Shown here one piece after another: positions 6,931 to 14,404 of a stretch of 27,816 nt of DNA. This DNA is from Bacteroidota bacterium (GTDB lineage: Bacteria > Bacteroidota > Bacteroidia > Chitinophagales > UBA2359). The notes beneath the pieces were generated by a model that was given only the letters and a program-made list of their open reading frames with translations, did not search any database and was not told where the DNA came from. Positions within the stretch are counted from its first letter, which is position 1; every line of letters starts with the position of its first letter. The translations under genes were made by a program, and so were the position numbers. The stretch is from contig JAHDGP010000006.1 in the NCBI GenBank assembly GCA_020627525.1, positions 1 to 27,816 on the forward strand, given 5' to 3'.

Positions 6931-8745
6931 TCAAAGCATAATTCTCAACATTGAAAAAAAGAATAACTGAATAATGAAGTAGACCTTTAAAACCAGACTA
7001 TTCGTTTTCAAATTCAGTATTTGATAAATTATAGAAAACACCAAAGCAATCACAAACCAGGCAAAGTAATTTTGTAGTGGGATGTTTTGCCCAAACCAAT
7101 GCCAATAATCTAAATGAATGGCGACTGGCTCCATCACCCAATCAAAAGCGACAACCATTGCCGCTGCTGCAATAGGCGTCCAAAATTTATTGAATCGTTT
7201 TTTACAAATGTCCAAAGCTGCCATTATCAAAACCATCCAATTCAACCCGATCACTAAAGGTACATTTTGAAATTGCCATTTAAGGGTTGCTCCATATTCG
7301 TAAGCGCCAAATATTTTTCCGGTTGAAACACCTGTTACCTCAATAAAAAAAGTGAGTACAGTACCAATTAAAAACCAAATAAAGAGTTTGAAAGATTTGT
7401 GTTTTGTAAGGACCAATGCAAGTACTGACAAATTGCAAAACAGTAAAAGTGGGTCCGTAATTTGTTGAGAAAAACGTAAAAGAACGGGGATCTGATGGGC
7501 GATTATTCCGCCTCCGAAAGAGATAATAAGGAAGGAGGAAAATAAAAATTCTTTTTTATCGTTTAAACCTACGAGGTTTTGGAAACCTCGTAGGTTTAAG
7601 AAACTTTTTATAAACAACCCCTTCGGGGTTGTATTCATCAATTTTACCTCCTCAACCAAAGAACTCTCCTCATCCAAAAACTTGAATAATCTCTCTATCG
7701 GATTTTTTTCAAACAAATTACTAAACACTTTTTCGGCGTGTTTTCCATCTGTCTGTAAAACCTTCAACATCATCATATCATACAATGTAAAACGATTGGC
7801 TTCTTGGAAAACTCGCAATGGCTCCCCTACTCTGGAAAACGACTCAACTATTTCATTACAGTGCCTTTGTATCCTTAAAAAAGTATAGCCTGTTGAAGCT
7901 TTCGAACAACCCGCAAGCGTTCCCAAGTTGACAACATTTTCTATTGGACTGATTGGAAATTGAAAATCTGTCATTGGAATAATGCCTTGCTCTTCCTCAA
8001 CAATTTTATACTCTTCTATTTTTAAAATATCTTTAATGTAGTTTCTAAGCGCTTCATCATATTCTGACTCATTTAATAAATGCTCCGAAAAAAGAGTGTA
8101 TTCTATCAGCGCTTTATTTGGTGCATAAGGTATGATGTAAAAAAAACGCATCACGCCATTTTGTGGAGTTCGGAAATCAAACAAACGCACCTTTTCCATT
8201 TCAAAAAAGGGTTCTGAAGTTTCAATTATCCAGCCTTTAAAATGTTGTTTTAGGAAAATATTTTCTTTAGGAATTATCTCTGGTTGAAAGCGTGAATCAA
8301 AAATCCAATCTCCAGCAAATGAATCTATCTTTGTCTCAACAATTGTTTTTTCGTTTTGTTTTTTTATAGATAAAACTTCTTCTTGTAAAAATTCAATATA
8401 TTTATTTTTATCTAATTCACTTAATACAAAGTTGTAAAAATCAATTCCATTAATTACTTGATATTTGTAAGGAGCCAAGTTTATATCTCCCGAAAAAAAT
8501 TGACTTCTAAATTCTATTTCATTCCAAGTATTATTAACAATGGATTCAAAAGCGGTATCCTTTTTAGTCCAAAAAGCCCAAGTCCGATCATTGGTATTTT
8601 TCTTTTGCTTATCAATTACCAGAACTCGTCTATCCTTGAGCAAACCAGCCAACTGCATTTTGTAAACAAGGCTAAGCGCAGCACAACCCCCACCTGCAAA
8701 GATGTAGTCATAATGTGTGAAATTATTTCGTATTTGCTCGCTCAT
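6931..8745 (-). CDS. Lycopene cyclase fused to CruF-like carotenoid hydratase
   Basis: A 604-residue two-domain protein. Residues about 10-370 are a flavin-type lycopene beta-cyclase (CrtY/CrtL superfamily), with Rossmann glycines in IFAGGGCAALSL and the hallmark NDRTWAFW (52-59). Residues about 395-604 are a polytopic DUF422/CruF-type domain with roughly seven or eight helices. It has the conserved stretches EVTGVSTGKIFGAYEYG (from about 468) and MEPVAIHLDYWHW (about 537-549). CruF enzymes add water across the 1',2' bond of acyclic carotene ends. One polypeptide could therefore make a beta ring at one end and hydroxylate the other, giving a 1'-hydroxy-gamma-carotene type product, a step toward saproxanthin or myxol; this pathway is inference. 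Two DNA palindromes encode the linker (residues about 372-395). Typical relatives encode the domains separately. Confidence 0.85.
   Translation of the reverse strand: MSEQIRNNFTHYDYIFAGGGCAALSLVYKMQLAGLLKDRRVLVIDKQKKNTNDRTWAFWTKKDTAFESIVNNTWNEIEFRSQFFSGDINLAPYKYQVINGIDFYNFVLSELDKNKYIEFLQEEVLSIKKQNEKTIVETKIDSFAGDWIFDSRFQPEIIPKENIFLKQHFKGWIIETSEPFFEMEKVRLFDFRTPQNGVMRFFYIIPYAPNKALIEYTLFSEHLLNESEYDEALRNYIKDILKIEEYKIVEEEQGIIPMTDFQFPISPIENVVNLGTLAGCSKASTGYTFLRIQRHCNEIVESFSRVGEPLRVFQEANRFTLYDMMMLKVLQTDGKHAEKVFSNLFEKNPIERLFKFLDEESSLVEEVKLMNTTPKGLFIKSFLNLRGFQNLVGLNDKKEFLFSSFLIISFGGGIIAHQIPVLLRFSQQITDPLLLFCNLSVLALVLTKHKSFKLFIWFLIGTVLTFFIEVTGVSTGKIFGAYEYGATLKWQFQNVPLVIGLNWMVLIMAALDICKKRFNKFWTPIAAAAMVVAFDWVMEPVAIHLDYWHWFGQNIPLQNYFAWFVIALVFSIIYQILNLKTNSLVLKVYFIIQLFFFSMLRIML
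7563..7599. repeat. Perfect 17-bp-arm palindrome inside CDS
   Basis: The arms 7563-7579 and 7583-7599 are exact reverse complements around the loop TGG. Each arm is itself nearly self-complementary: AAACCT, ACG, AGGTTT. It lies in frame within the cyclase-CruF gene and encodes roughly LNLRGFQNLVGL in the linker. Such ACCTACGAGGT-type palindromes resemble REP-like intergenic elements of Bacteroidota; that family link is from memory and was not tested here. Confidence 0.85.
7614..7632. repeat. Second palindrome inside CDS
   Basis: ACAACCCC at 7614-7621 pairs perfectly with GGGGTTGT at 7625-7632 around TTC. It lies 14 bases from the larger palindrome and is also in frame, encoding TTPKGL in the linker. 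It is GC-rich compared with its surroundings and has a different sequence from the neighbouring element, so two repeat families seem to meet here. Confidence 0.75.
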
Positions 8746-8819
8746 TTATTAATTCTATCCTTCCAGGTTACCACCTTTAATTTAACAACCTGTCAATTCA
8801 ATTGTTCTATTTCAGCCAT

Positions 8820-8850
8820 AAAAAAAGAGGCTACCGTTTGATAGCCTCTT
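8820..8850 (-). terminator. lysS intrinsic terminator
   Basis: Arms AAGAGGCTA (8825-8833) and TAGCCTCTT (8842-8850) are perfectly complementary around an 8-base loop. Read on the minus strand, the hairpin lies 45 bases after the lysS stop and is followed by seven T's (the A run at 8820-8826). It separates lysS from the carotenoid gene. Confidence 0.85.
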
Positions 8851-8894
8851 CAATTTTATATTATTTTAATGTCATTCCAAACTTGATTTGGAAT

Positions 8895-10439
8895 CTAAGC
8901 CTCCCCTTCGTCGCCACTTTCCTCATTAGATTTAGGCTCTTCATTTCTCATCTGTGGGAAAAATAAAACATCCTGAATAGAAGCTTGATTGGTCATAATC
9001 ATTGCCAAACGATCTACTCCAATTCCCACTCCGCAAGTAGGTGGCATTCCGTATTCCAATGCACGTAAAAAGTCTTCATCTAAGGTCATTGCCTCTTCGT
9101 CGCCTCTTTTGCCCAACTCCAATTGACCTTCAAATCGTTGTCGCTGATCTATCGGATCATTCAACTCAGAGAAAGCGTTCATAATCTCTTTTGCATTACA
9201 AATTGCTTCAAAACGCTCCACCAAACCTTCTTTGCTTCTGTGTTTTTTAGCCAACGGAGACATCTCCACAGGATAATCAGTTATGAAAGTTGGCTGAATC
9301 AACAGATGCTCTACTTTTTCACCAAAAATTTCATCAATCAATTTTCCTCTACCCATTGTATTGTCAATCGGAACATGCAATTCTCTACAAGTCGCTCTCA
9401 GCTCCTCTTCTTCCATCTCAGAAATATCCACACCAGTAAATTCTTTGATAGATTCATACATCGTATAACGCTTCCACGGACGTTTGAAGCTGATCATGTT
9501 TTCACCCACCTGAATGTCAGGCGTACCATTTATTTTAATCGCTACAAACTCCAACATTTCTTCCATAAAATCCATCATCCAATAATAGTCTTTGTATGCA
9601 ACATACAATTCCATCATCGTAAATTCAGGGTTATGAAAACGACTCATTCCCTCGTTTCTAAAATCTTTGGCAAATTCAAAAACGCCATCATATCCACCAA
9701 CAATCAACCTTTTCAAGTACAATTCATTGGCAATTCTCATATAGAAAACCTGGTCCAATGTATTGTGATGTGTTTTAAAAGGACGTGCCGAAGCACCACC
9801 ATAAAGCGGTTGCAAAATAGGTGTTTCCACTTCCAAGTAACCACGCTCACTCATAAACTCACGCATGGCATTGACCATTTTTGTACGCTTGATAAAAACA
9901 TCACGCACACCTGCATTTACAGTCAAATCAACATAACGTTGACGGTATCTTTGGTTTGGATCAGAAAAGGCATCATGTACATTTCCTTCATCGTCTGTTT
10001 TTACGACAGGCAATGGTCTAAGCGATTTGCTTAACAACTTTATTTCTTTAACGTGGATAGAAGTTTCTCCTGTTTTTGTTGTGAAAGCATAACCTTTAAC
10101 TCCAATAAAATCTCCAAGATCCATCAGTTTCTTAAAGACCGTATTGTATAAAGTTTTATCTTCATCAGGTGCTATAATATCACGGTTAACGTAAATTTGA
10201 ATTCTTCCTGAAGAATCTTGAATTCTACCAAAAGAAGCCTTACCCATTATACGTCTTTCCATTAATCTACCTGCCAAACTTACTTCCTGAAAATTCTTCT
10301 TTTCAGCATCGAAGTTCTCTAAAATTTCTTTAGAAGAAGCAGTAATAACGTACTCTTCTGCGGGATATGGATCTATCCCCAAATCAATAAGTTGTTGTAG
10401 CGATTGACGCCTTACAATTTCCTGTTCGCTTAATGCCAT
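8895..10439 (-). CDS. lysS: Lysyl-tRNA synthetase, class II
   Basis: This enzyme charges tRNA-Lys in the cytoplasm. An N-terminal OB-fold anticodon-binding domain (about residues 50-150, including MGKASFGRIQDSSGRIQIYV) precedes the class II core. Motif 1 is near YLEVETPIL, motif 2 is FRNEGMSRFHNPEFTMMELY, and motif 3 is GVGIGVDRLAMI. After motif 3 comes DVLFFPQMR, typical of LysRS. A short acidic tail (NEEPKSNEESGDEGEA) extends the C-terminus slightly beyond many relatives. At 514 residues the length is normal. It has its own -7 promoter element in the 73-bp gap behind the FAN1 gene and a strong terminator, so it is probably transcribed independently. Confidence 0.98.
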   Translation of the reverse strand: MALSEQEIVRRQSLQQLIDLGIDPYPAEEYVITASSKEILENFDAEKKNFQEVSLAGRLMERRIMGKASFGRIQDSSGRIQIYVNRDIIAPDEDKTLYNTVFKKLMDLGDFIGVKGYAFTTKTGETSIHVKEIKLLSKSLRPLPVVKTDDEGNVHDAFSDPNQRYRQRYVDLTVNAGVRDVFIKRTKMVNAMREFMSERGYLEVETPILQPLYGGASARPFKTHHNTLDQVFYMRIANELYLKRLIVGGYDGVFEFAKDFRNEGMSRFHNPEFTMMELYVAYKDYYWMMDFMEEMLEFVAIKINGTPDIQVGENMISFKRPWKRYTMYESIKEFTGVDISEMEEEELRATCRELHVPIDNTMGRGKLIDEIFGEKVEHLLIQPTFITDYPVEMSPLAKKHRSKEGLVERFEAICNAKEIMNAFSELNDPIDQRQRFEGQLELGKRGDEEAMTLDEDFLRALEYGMPPTCGVGIGVDRLAMIMTNQASIQDVLFFPQMRNEEPKSNEESGDEGEA

Positions 10440-10464
10440 TTTATTAATAATTTATTTTCCAGAT

Positions 10465-10472
10465 CAAAGCTA
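10465..10472 (-). promoter_or_regulatory. lysS -7 promoter element
   Basis: TAGCTTTG on the minus strand is an exact TAnnTTTG match, 25 bases before the lysS ATG. No good TTTG lies at the usual 19-21 base distance upstream, so the promoter would rely mainly on this element. Confidence 0.45.
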
Positions 10473-10512
10473 GGGGATTTCTACAAAATATCCACCTATT
10501 AGCATATTAAAT

Positions 10513-12174
10513 TCACTTCCACTCTACTTTCAAAACCTTTGCTTTAATACCATTTTCTTGAAAAAAATCAAGCCAAAAAAGTTGTTGTTCAGACAGGGAG
10601 TCCGTTGGAGACTTTACCTCTACAAACCAATAAGCTCTTTTTTTCCAAATAAACAAATCAGGAAATCCAGTTCCGTTTGTTTTAATATTTTCTGCCATTT
10701 TTCTCAAAACAGCTTTAATTTGCTCAGGTTTTAACTTTGCATAAAGTTCTCTGACAGCCTCCACCACTTCAAAGTTCCAAGCAACCAAACGATTATTTAT
10801 TCCCCATTTTTGTTCAAAAATTTCAACCAAGTAACGATCAAATTGTTTTGGAGAATCCAAAATATCAAAGCAAGCCTCTATTTTATCTTTTCTATTTTTA
10901 TAAAAATCTGGCTTGTAAATATCTGAAGGTAAATTTTGAAAAGGATTGTGAATAGCCTTCTCAGAAGTATCGTAAAGCAATTCCCAAAGAACAATTCCAA
11001 ACATAGTACGCCAAATACTGTTTTCACTGTGAATGCCATTGTATTTTTTTTGGATATAATATTTTAAAACACCCGCCTCTACTTGGTATTGCCATTTTTT
11101 GGAAATGGAAATACTATCTGCACTCTTTAGTTTTTTTCTAGTAGATTTGACTTCCTTTTTATCTGCTTGTTTATTTAAGAAGTCTTTAGCAAAAATTTCT
11201 TCTTTTACATTTTCTGGATTTTCTAAAATATTATTACAAATTTCAACAGCTCTTTCTATATCTTTCTGCTTAGCATAAATACGAACTTGCCTTTCTCGTG
11301 AAGGCGCTTTTTCAGTTTGTTTATAAATAAACAACGCAGTCTCTAAGTCTTTTTTTCTTTCAAAAAATCTTGCAATTTTTAATAGTAAACGACCTAACTT
11401 CCCTTCTGCTTTTTCCGTCCATTCATAATCCTCATCAAACCAATTATTCATCCATTCAACAACAGTAGCTTCCTCACCCAGTTCTTCCAAGTAATACCAC
11501 TCGCTGCCCATTCTGGATAAAAACAAAGACTCGTCTATTTCTTTTCTATTGTCAAAGAAAGGTACAAAATGCGCTTCGTCTATTTGCTCAAAGCTTCGGT
11601 GTCCCACATCCCGAACGACAAAATCTGTAATGCTTCCTCTTAGGTTTCCAAAAAATAAAAAACGTATAACTTGCTCTTCTTCTAAAGCTCCTTGAACTAT
11701 GACTTCTTCTTTTTTAGTGAAATATTCTTTAAGAGTTTCAAAGGATGTGTTTTCAATCAGTTCAACAAGCAGTTCCTGTTTTTTTATTTGCTTATTTATC
11801 TTTATTGTTGGATGAATTGCCTTCCAAGCCGCTAACAAATCTCCTTTGGTATAAATGCCCAACCACAACTCAACATGTTCTTCATAGTTTTCATTGAGTT
11901 TTTCGACCAATCCAACTTCCACCAATTCACCTATTGCTTTGGCTTCATCTTTTATTTCTGTATATTTTAGTTTTGATGGAAGGAAAAAAATGTTTCTTCT
12001 TCCAGCTATTCGCAAATACATACACAAGCTGTCTTCATTGATGGCGTTTATTTTATTAAGGTATTCTAACTCATTGTCATAAAGCATTGTTTGATAATGC
12101 TTATCAATGTAGCGTAAAATGTATTGATAATATGCTAGGTAATATTTTTCAGGTAAGATAATTTTATCTGCCAT
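10513..12174 (-). CDS. Bacterial FAN1 structure-specific nuclease (VRR-NUC)
   Basis: A 553-residue protein with the architecture of bacterial FAN1, a 5'-flap endonuclease/exonuclease linked to interstrand crosslink repair. The N-terminal 140 residues are helical with SAP/winged-helix-like character. Residues about 255-340 look like TPR-type helices. The C-terminal VRR-NUC domain carries E384 (HSENS), D506 (GFPDLFIW), E519 and K521 (FVEVKSPTD). These positions nearly match the catalytic set recalled for Pseudomonas FAN1, E388, D507, E522 and K524. Length also matches that homologue. Its ATG overlaps the stop of the upstream metallo-beta-lactamase-fold gene in a TAATG junction, so translation is coupled. 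The family call is strong; in vivo role is inferred. Confidence 0.93.
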   Translation of the reverse strand: MADKIILPEKYYLAYYQYILRYIDKHYQTMLYDNELEYLNKINAINEDSLCMYLRIAGRRNIFFLPSKLKYTEIKDEAKAIGELVEVGLVEKLNENYEEHVELWLGIYTKGDLLAAWKAIHPTIKINKQIKKQELLVELIENTSFETLKEYFTKKEEVIVQGALEEEQVIRFLFFGNLRGSITDFVVRDVGHRSFEQIDEAHFVPFFDNRKEIDESLFLSRMGSEWYYLEELGEEATVVEWMNNWFDEDYEWTEKAEGKLGRLLLKIARFFERKKDLETALFIYKQTEKAPSRERQVRIYAKQKDIERAVEICNNILENPENVKEEIFAKDFLNKQADKKEVKSTRKKLKSADSISISKKWQYQVEAGVLKYYIQKKYNGIHSENSIWRTMFGIVLWELLYDTSEKAIHNPFQNLPSDIYKPDFYKNRKDKIEACFDILDSPKQFDRYLVEIFEQKWGINNRLVAWNFEVVEAVRELYAKLKPEQIKAVLRKMAENIKTNGTGFPDLFIWKKRAYWFVEVKSPTDSLSEQQLFWLDFFQENGIKAKVLKVEWK

Positions 12175-12935
12175 TAGACTGTAATTTCTAATCCATCATA
12201 AGCCAATTCTATATTTTCAGGTAGTTCTTTCTGCACCTCCTCATACAATCCAAGTTGATGACCGATGTGTGTAAAATAGGCTTTTTTCGGTTGAATCTCC
12301 TTTACCAAATCTATGGCTTGCTGTAAAGTAAAATGAGAAATATGTTCTTTTCTTCTCAAAGCATTCAACACCAAAACTTCTGTACCTCTTACTTTTTCTT
12401 TTTCCTTTTCAGATATATAATTGGCATCAGTGATGTAAGTAAATTTTCCAAAACGAAAACCCAAAACAGGCATTTTATAATGCAAAACACTGATAGGAAT
12501 AATATCCGTTTCATTTATGGAAAACGGTTGATTGGAAATTGTGTTTAGTTCAATTTGAGGAATACCTGGATATTTATGCTCTTTAAAAATGTAGTCAAAG
12601 GTTCTTTTGATACTTGCCTGCACTTGTTCCGAAGCATAAAGCTGCATATTTTTATTTAAGAAAAAATTGAAAGGACGAACATCATCCAAGCCCATTATAT
12701 GATCCGCATGTTCGTGTGTGTAAATTATTGCTGTAATATCTTTAACATTGGCACGGATCATTTGTTGGCGAAAATCAGGTCCCGAATCTATTACAAAGTT
12801 GTTTCCATCTACTTCCACCATTATCGAACTCCGCAATCGTTGATCTTTCGGATCAGAGGAATTACAAACAGGACATGTACAGCTAATAACAGGCACTCCA
12901 GTAGAAGTTCCTGTACCAAGGAAAGTAACTTTCAA
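12174..12935 (-). CDS. PhnP-like metallo-beta-lactamase-fold hydrolase
   Basis: A 253-residue cytoplasmic metal-dependent hydrolase close to PhnP, a cyclic phosphodiesterase. The start reads KVTFLGTGTSTGVP. The cysteine-rich loop C19-T-C21-x2-C24 matches the structural zinc site of PhnP. The active site has H74, H76, D78 and H79 in THEHADH, with H152, D170, H201 and H223/H226 as further likely ligands. The start is TTG at 12935, which gives exactly the family N-terminus. The preceding gene's TAA (12948-12950) is in the same frame, only four codons upstream. The natural substrate of Bacteroidota members is not known. It sits between an acidic-tailed protein and FAN1 in one operon. Confidence 0.9.
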   Translation of the reverse strand: MKVTFLGTGTSTGVPVISCTCPVCNSSDPKDQRLRSSIMVEVDGNNFVIDSGPDFRQQMIRANVKDITAIIYTHEHADHIMGLDDVRPFNFFLNKNMQLYASEQVQASIKRTFDYIFKEHKYPGIPQIELNTISNQPFSINETDIIPISVLHYKMPVLGFRFGKFTYITDANYISEKEKEKVRGTEVLVLNALRRKEHISHFTLQQAIDLVKEIQPKKAYFTHIGHQLGLYEEVQKELPENIELAYDGLEITV

Positions 12936-12947
12936 AGATTGGTAATT

Positions 12948-13487
12948 TTAATTTTCAATTTTTTCTTCAATTTGTGCTTCCATCGAATTTTCAACTAGTA
13001 CTTCCTCTATCTTATTTTCAATAGTTAAATCTTCTTCGGTGATTATCCCAACAGCTTCTTGCTCTTCTATACGCTCTTCAGCTTGCTGCTCTTCTTCCTT
13101 ACTTTCAATAACCAATTCTGCTGCTTTGTCAGTTTCATCAACATCAGAATTGTTTTCGTCTGGTTGTTCTTCAGCGTTATTTTCTTCAACAGCTTCTGAA
13201 GCTTCAGCTACTGGTTCAAGTTCTTTCAAAACAACTTTTTGTTGCGCTACAGCTTTCAAAGAGGCTTCGGATAAATTTTCTTTATCAATTCTTACTTTCG
13301 TAAGCAAATCTGTAAGAATACCCATTTTTATTTCAATGGAATAGAACTTATTGACAACAATTTGGTTTTGATCATCCAGAATACAATATCCCGCTTGAAA
13401 ATTCCCTTTTCCATAACGAACACGAAATCCCGATTCTTTGTAAATAGTTTCTAATTTCTTAAGATTGTGTTGAGTTGCTTTCAGCAT
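12948..13487 (-). CDS. Conserved Bacteroidota protein with long acidic tail
   Basis: The first 65 residues (HNLKKLETIYKESGFRVRYGKGNFQAGYC) look like a small domain often found alone in Bacteroidota proteins of about 70-90 residues, with no known function. After residue 85 the protein becomes a low-complexity tail very rich in glutamate and alanine, with repeated EE and EEQ groups up to residue 179. The tail is probably disordered or coiled. It leads a minus-strand operon with the PhnP-like enzyme (12-base gap, same reading frame) and FAN1. Acidic tails often contact basic proteins or mimic nucleic acid, but nothing here shows a partner. The coding call is firm; function is unknown. Confidence 0.82.
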   Translation of the reverse strand: MLKATQHNLKKLETIYKESGFRVRYGKGNFQAGYCILDDQNQIVVNKFYSIEIKMGILTDLLTKVRIDKENLSEASLKAVAQQKVVLKELEPVAEASEAVEENNAEEQPDENNSDVDETDKAAELVIESKEEEQQAEERIEEQEAVGIITEEDLTIENKIEEVLVENSMEAQIEEKIEN

Positions 13488-13519
13488 AGTTTTTTACAAT
13501 TAATTTAAATGTAAAGAAA

Positions 13520-13554
13520 GAAACAACCTTCATAAAGTGGGAGTCAGTTGTTTC
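13520..13554. promoter_or_regulatory. Inverted repeat in divergent promoter region
   Basis: GAAACAAC at 13520-13527 and GTTGTTTC at 13547-13554 are perfect inverted repeats separated by 19 bases. The element lies 33 bases before the acidic-tail protein start, in the 236-bp spacer shared with the outer-membrane barrel gene. It may be an operator or a leader hairpin. Confidence 0.3.
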
Positions 13555-13723
13555 AATCAATCTACTACAGTTCCAATTGTACGGTATAAATTACACTATT
13601 ATTTAGTTTTTAGCATAAAAATTTATCAAAATGGCACATTTCAAACTATTAAATACAACCCAAAACTAAAAAGAAAAGTTTTTTTGATTGATATTAGCTA
13701 ACAAAATTAATTGATAATTAAAT

Positions 13724-14359
13724 ATGAAATATATATTAATACTCTTATTCTTCCCTTGTGTGCTTCACGCTCAACTGTTTAAGGGTGGATTTGTGGCTGG
13801 ACTGAATTTGACTCAAATAGATGGAGATTTATTAGCTGGATATGACAAATTTGGATTAAATGTAGGCGTTATGGCTGATATTTACGTTGCTGAGTCCTTT
13901 TCTGTCAGTATAGAAATTTTGTATGCTCAGAAAGGTGCAGCAACTGGTATATTTCAAAATAACAATTTGTTTCTCCCAGAAAAATGGAAGTGGGACTACA
14001 TAGAATTGCCATTGATAGTTCATTATAACGACAAAAACAATATGAATTTTGGAGTAGGTATAGCACCAGCAAGGTTGGTCAATGCTCAAAGATTTATAGA
14101 TAAAAACGAGACAGAAGGATATTTTGACGAAACCGCCAGCCCACCGGGCACCCCTCCTTCAAAGTGGGACATTGGAGGCGTTGCGGATCTTTCTGTAAAT
14201 ATCAATGCTGTTTTGAAAGCCAATATAAGGATAGTCTATTCTTTGGCATCAGTTAGGCAGGATATAGTGAGTACCAGACGGAATTTTACACAACGAAACA
14301 ATGCAGCCTCCATAAGATTGATATTCTTATTTAATGCTCTAGGGCAAAAACGAGTTTGA
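13724..14359 (+). CDS. PorT-like outer-membrane beta-barrel protein
   Basis: A 211-residue secreted protein with a clear signal peptide (about residues 1-16, ending in LHAQ). Alternating hydrophobic strands typical of an eight-stranded barrel follow: GGFVAGLNLTQIDG, FGLNVGVMADIYV, FSVSIEILYAQKG, and later INAVLKANIRIVY. This matches the broad PorT/'outer membrane beta-barrel' family of Bacteroidota, not necessarily the PorT needed for type IX secretion. The final residues lack the usual terminal aromatic, ending in LGQKRV, so the last strand is probably just upstream. Its stop codon overlaps the -33 element of the enolase promoter. Confidence 0.75.
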   Translation: MKYILILLFFPCVLHAQLFKGGFVAGLNLTQIDGDLLAGYDKFGLNVGVMADIYVAESFSVSIEILYAQKGAATGIFQNNNLFLPEKWKWDYIELPLIVHYNDKNNMNFGVGIAPARLVNAQRFIDKNETEGYFDETASPPGTPPSKWDIGGVADLSVNINAVLKANIRIVYSLASVRQDIVSTRRNFTQRNNAASIRLIFLFNALGQKRV

Positions 14360-14382
14360 TCCTCCTTTTAATGTTATCTTTG
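14355..14382 (+). promoter_or_regulatory. eno promoter (TTTG/TAnnTTTG)
   Basis: TTTG at 14355-14358 and TATCTTTG at 14375-14382 match the Bacteroidota -33 and -7 elements, separated by 16 bases, slightly short of the usual 17-21. The -7 element ends 22 bases before the enolase ATG. The -33 element overlaps the stop codon of the upstream barrel gene. Confidence 0.6.
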
Positions 14383-14404
14383 CGGACACAAAAAAATATA
14401 TTCA

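Noticed and set aside
9123..10034. A 303-codon open frame on the plus strand opposite lysS
   Set aside because: It is fully antisense to a clear lysyl-tRNA synthetase. Its translation is rich in His, Phe, Arg and Thr with no domain, as expected for a shadow frame.
13039..13344. A serine-rich 101-codon plus-strand ORF
   Set aside because: It is the complement of the glutamate-rich tail codons of the minus-strand gene, which produce serine-rich shadow frames.
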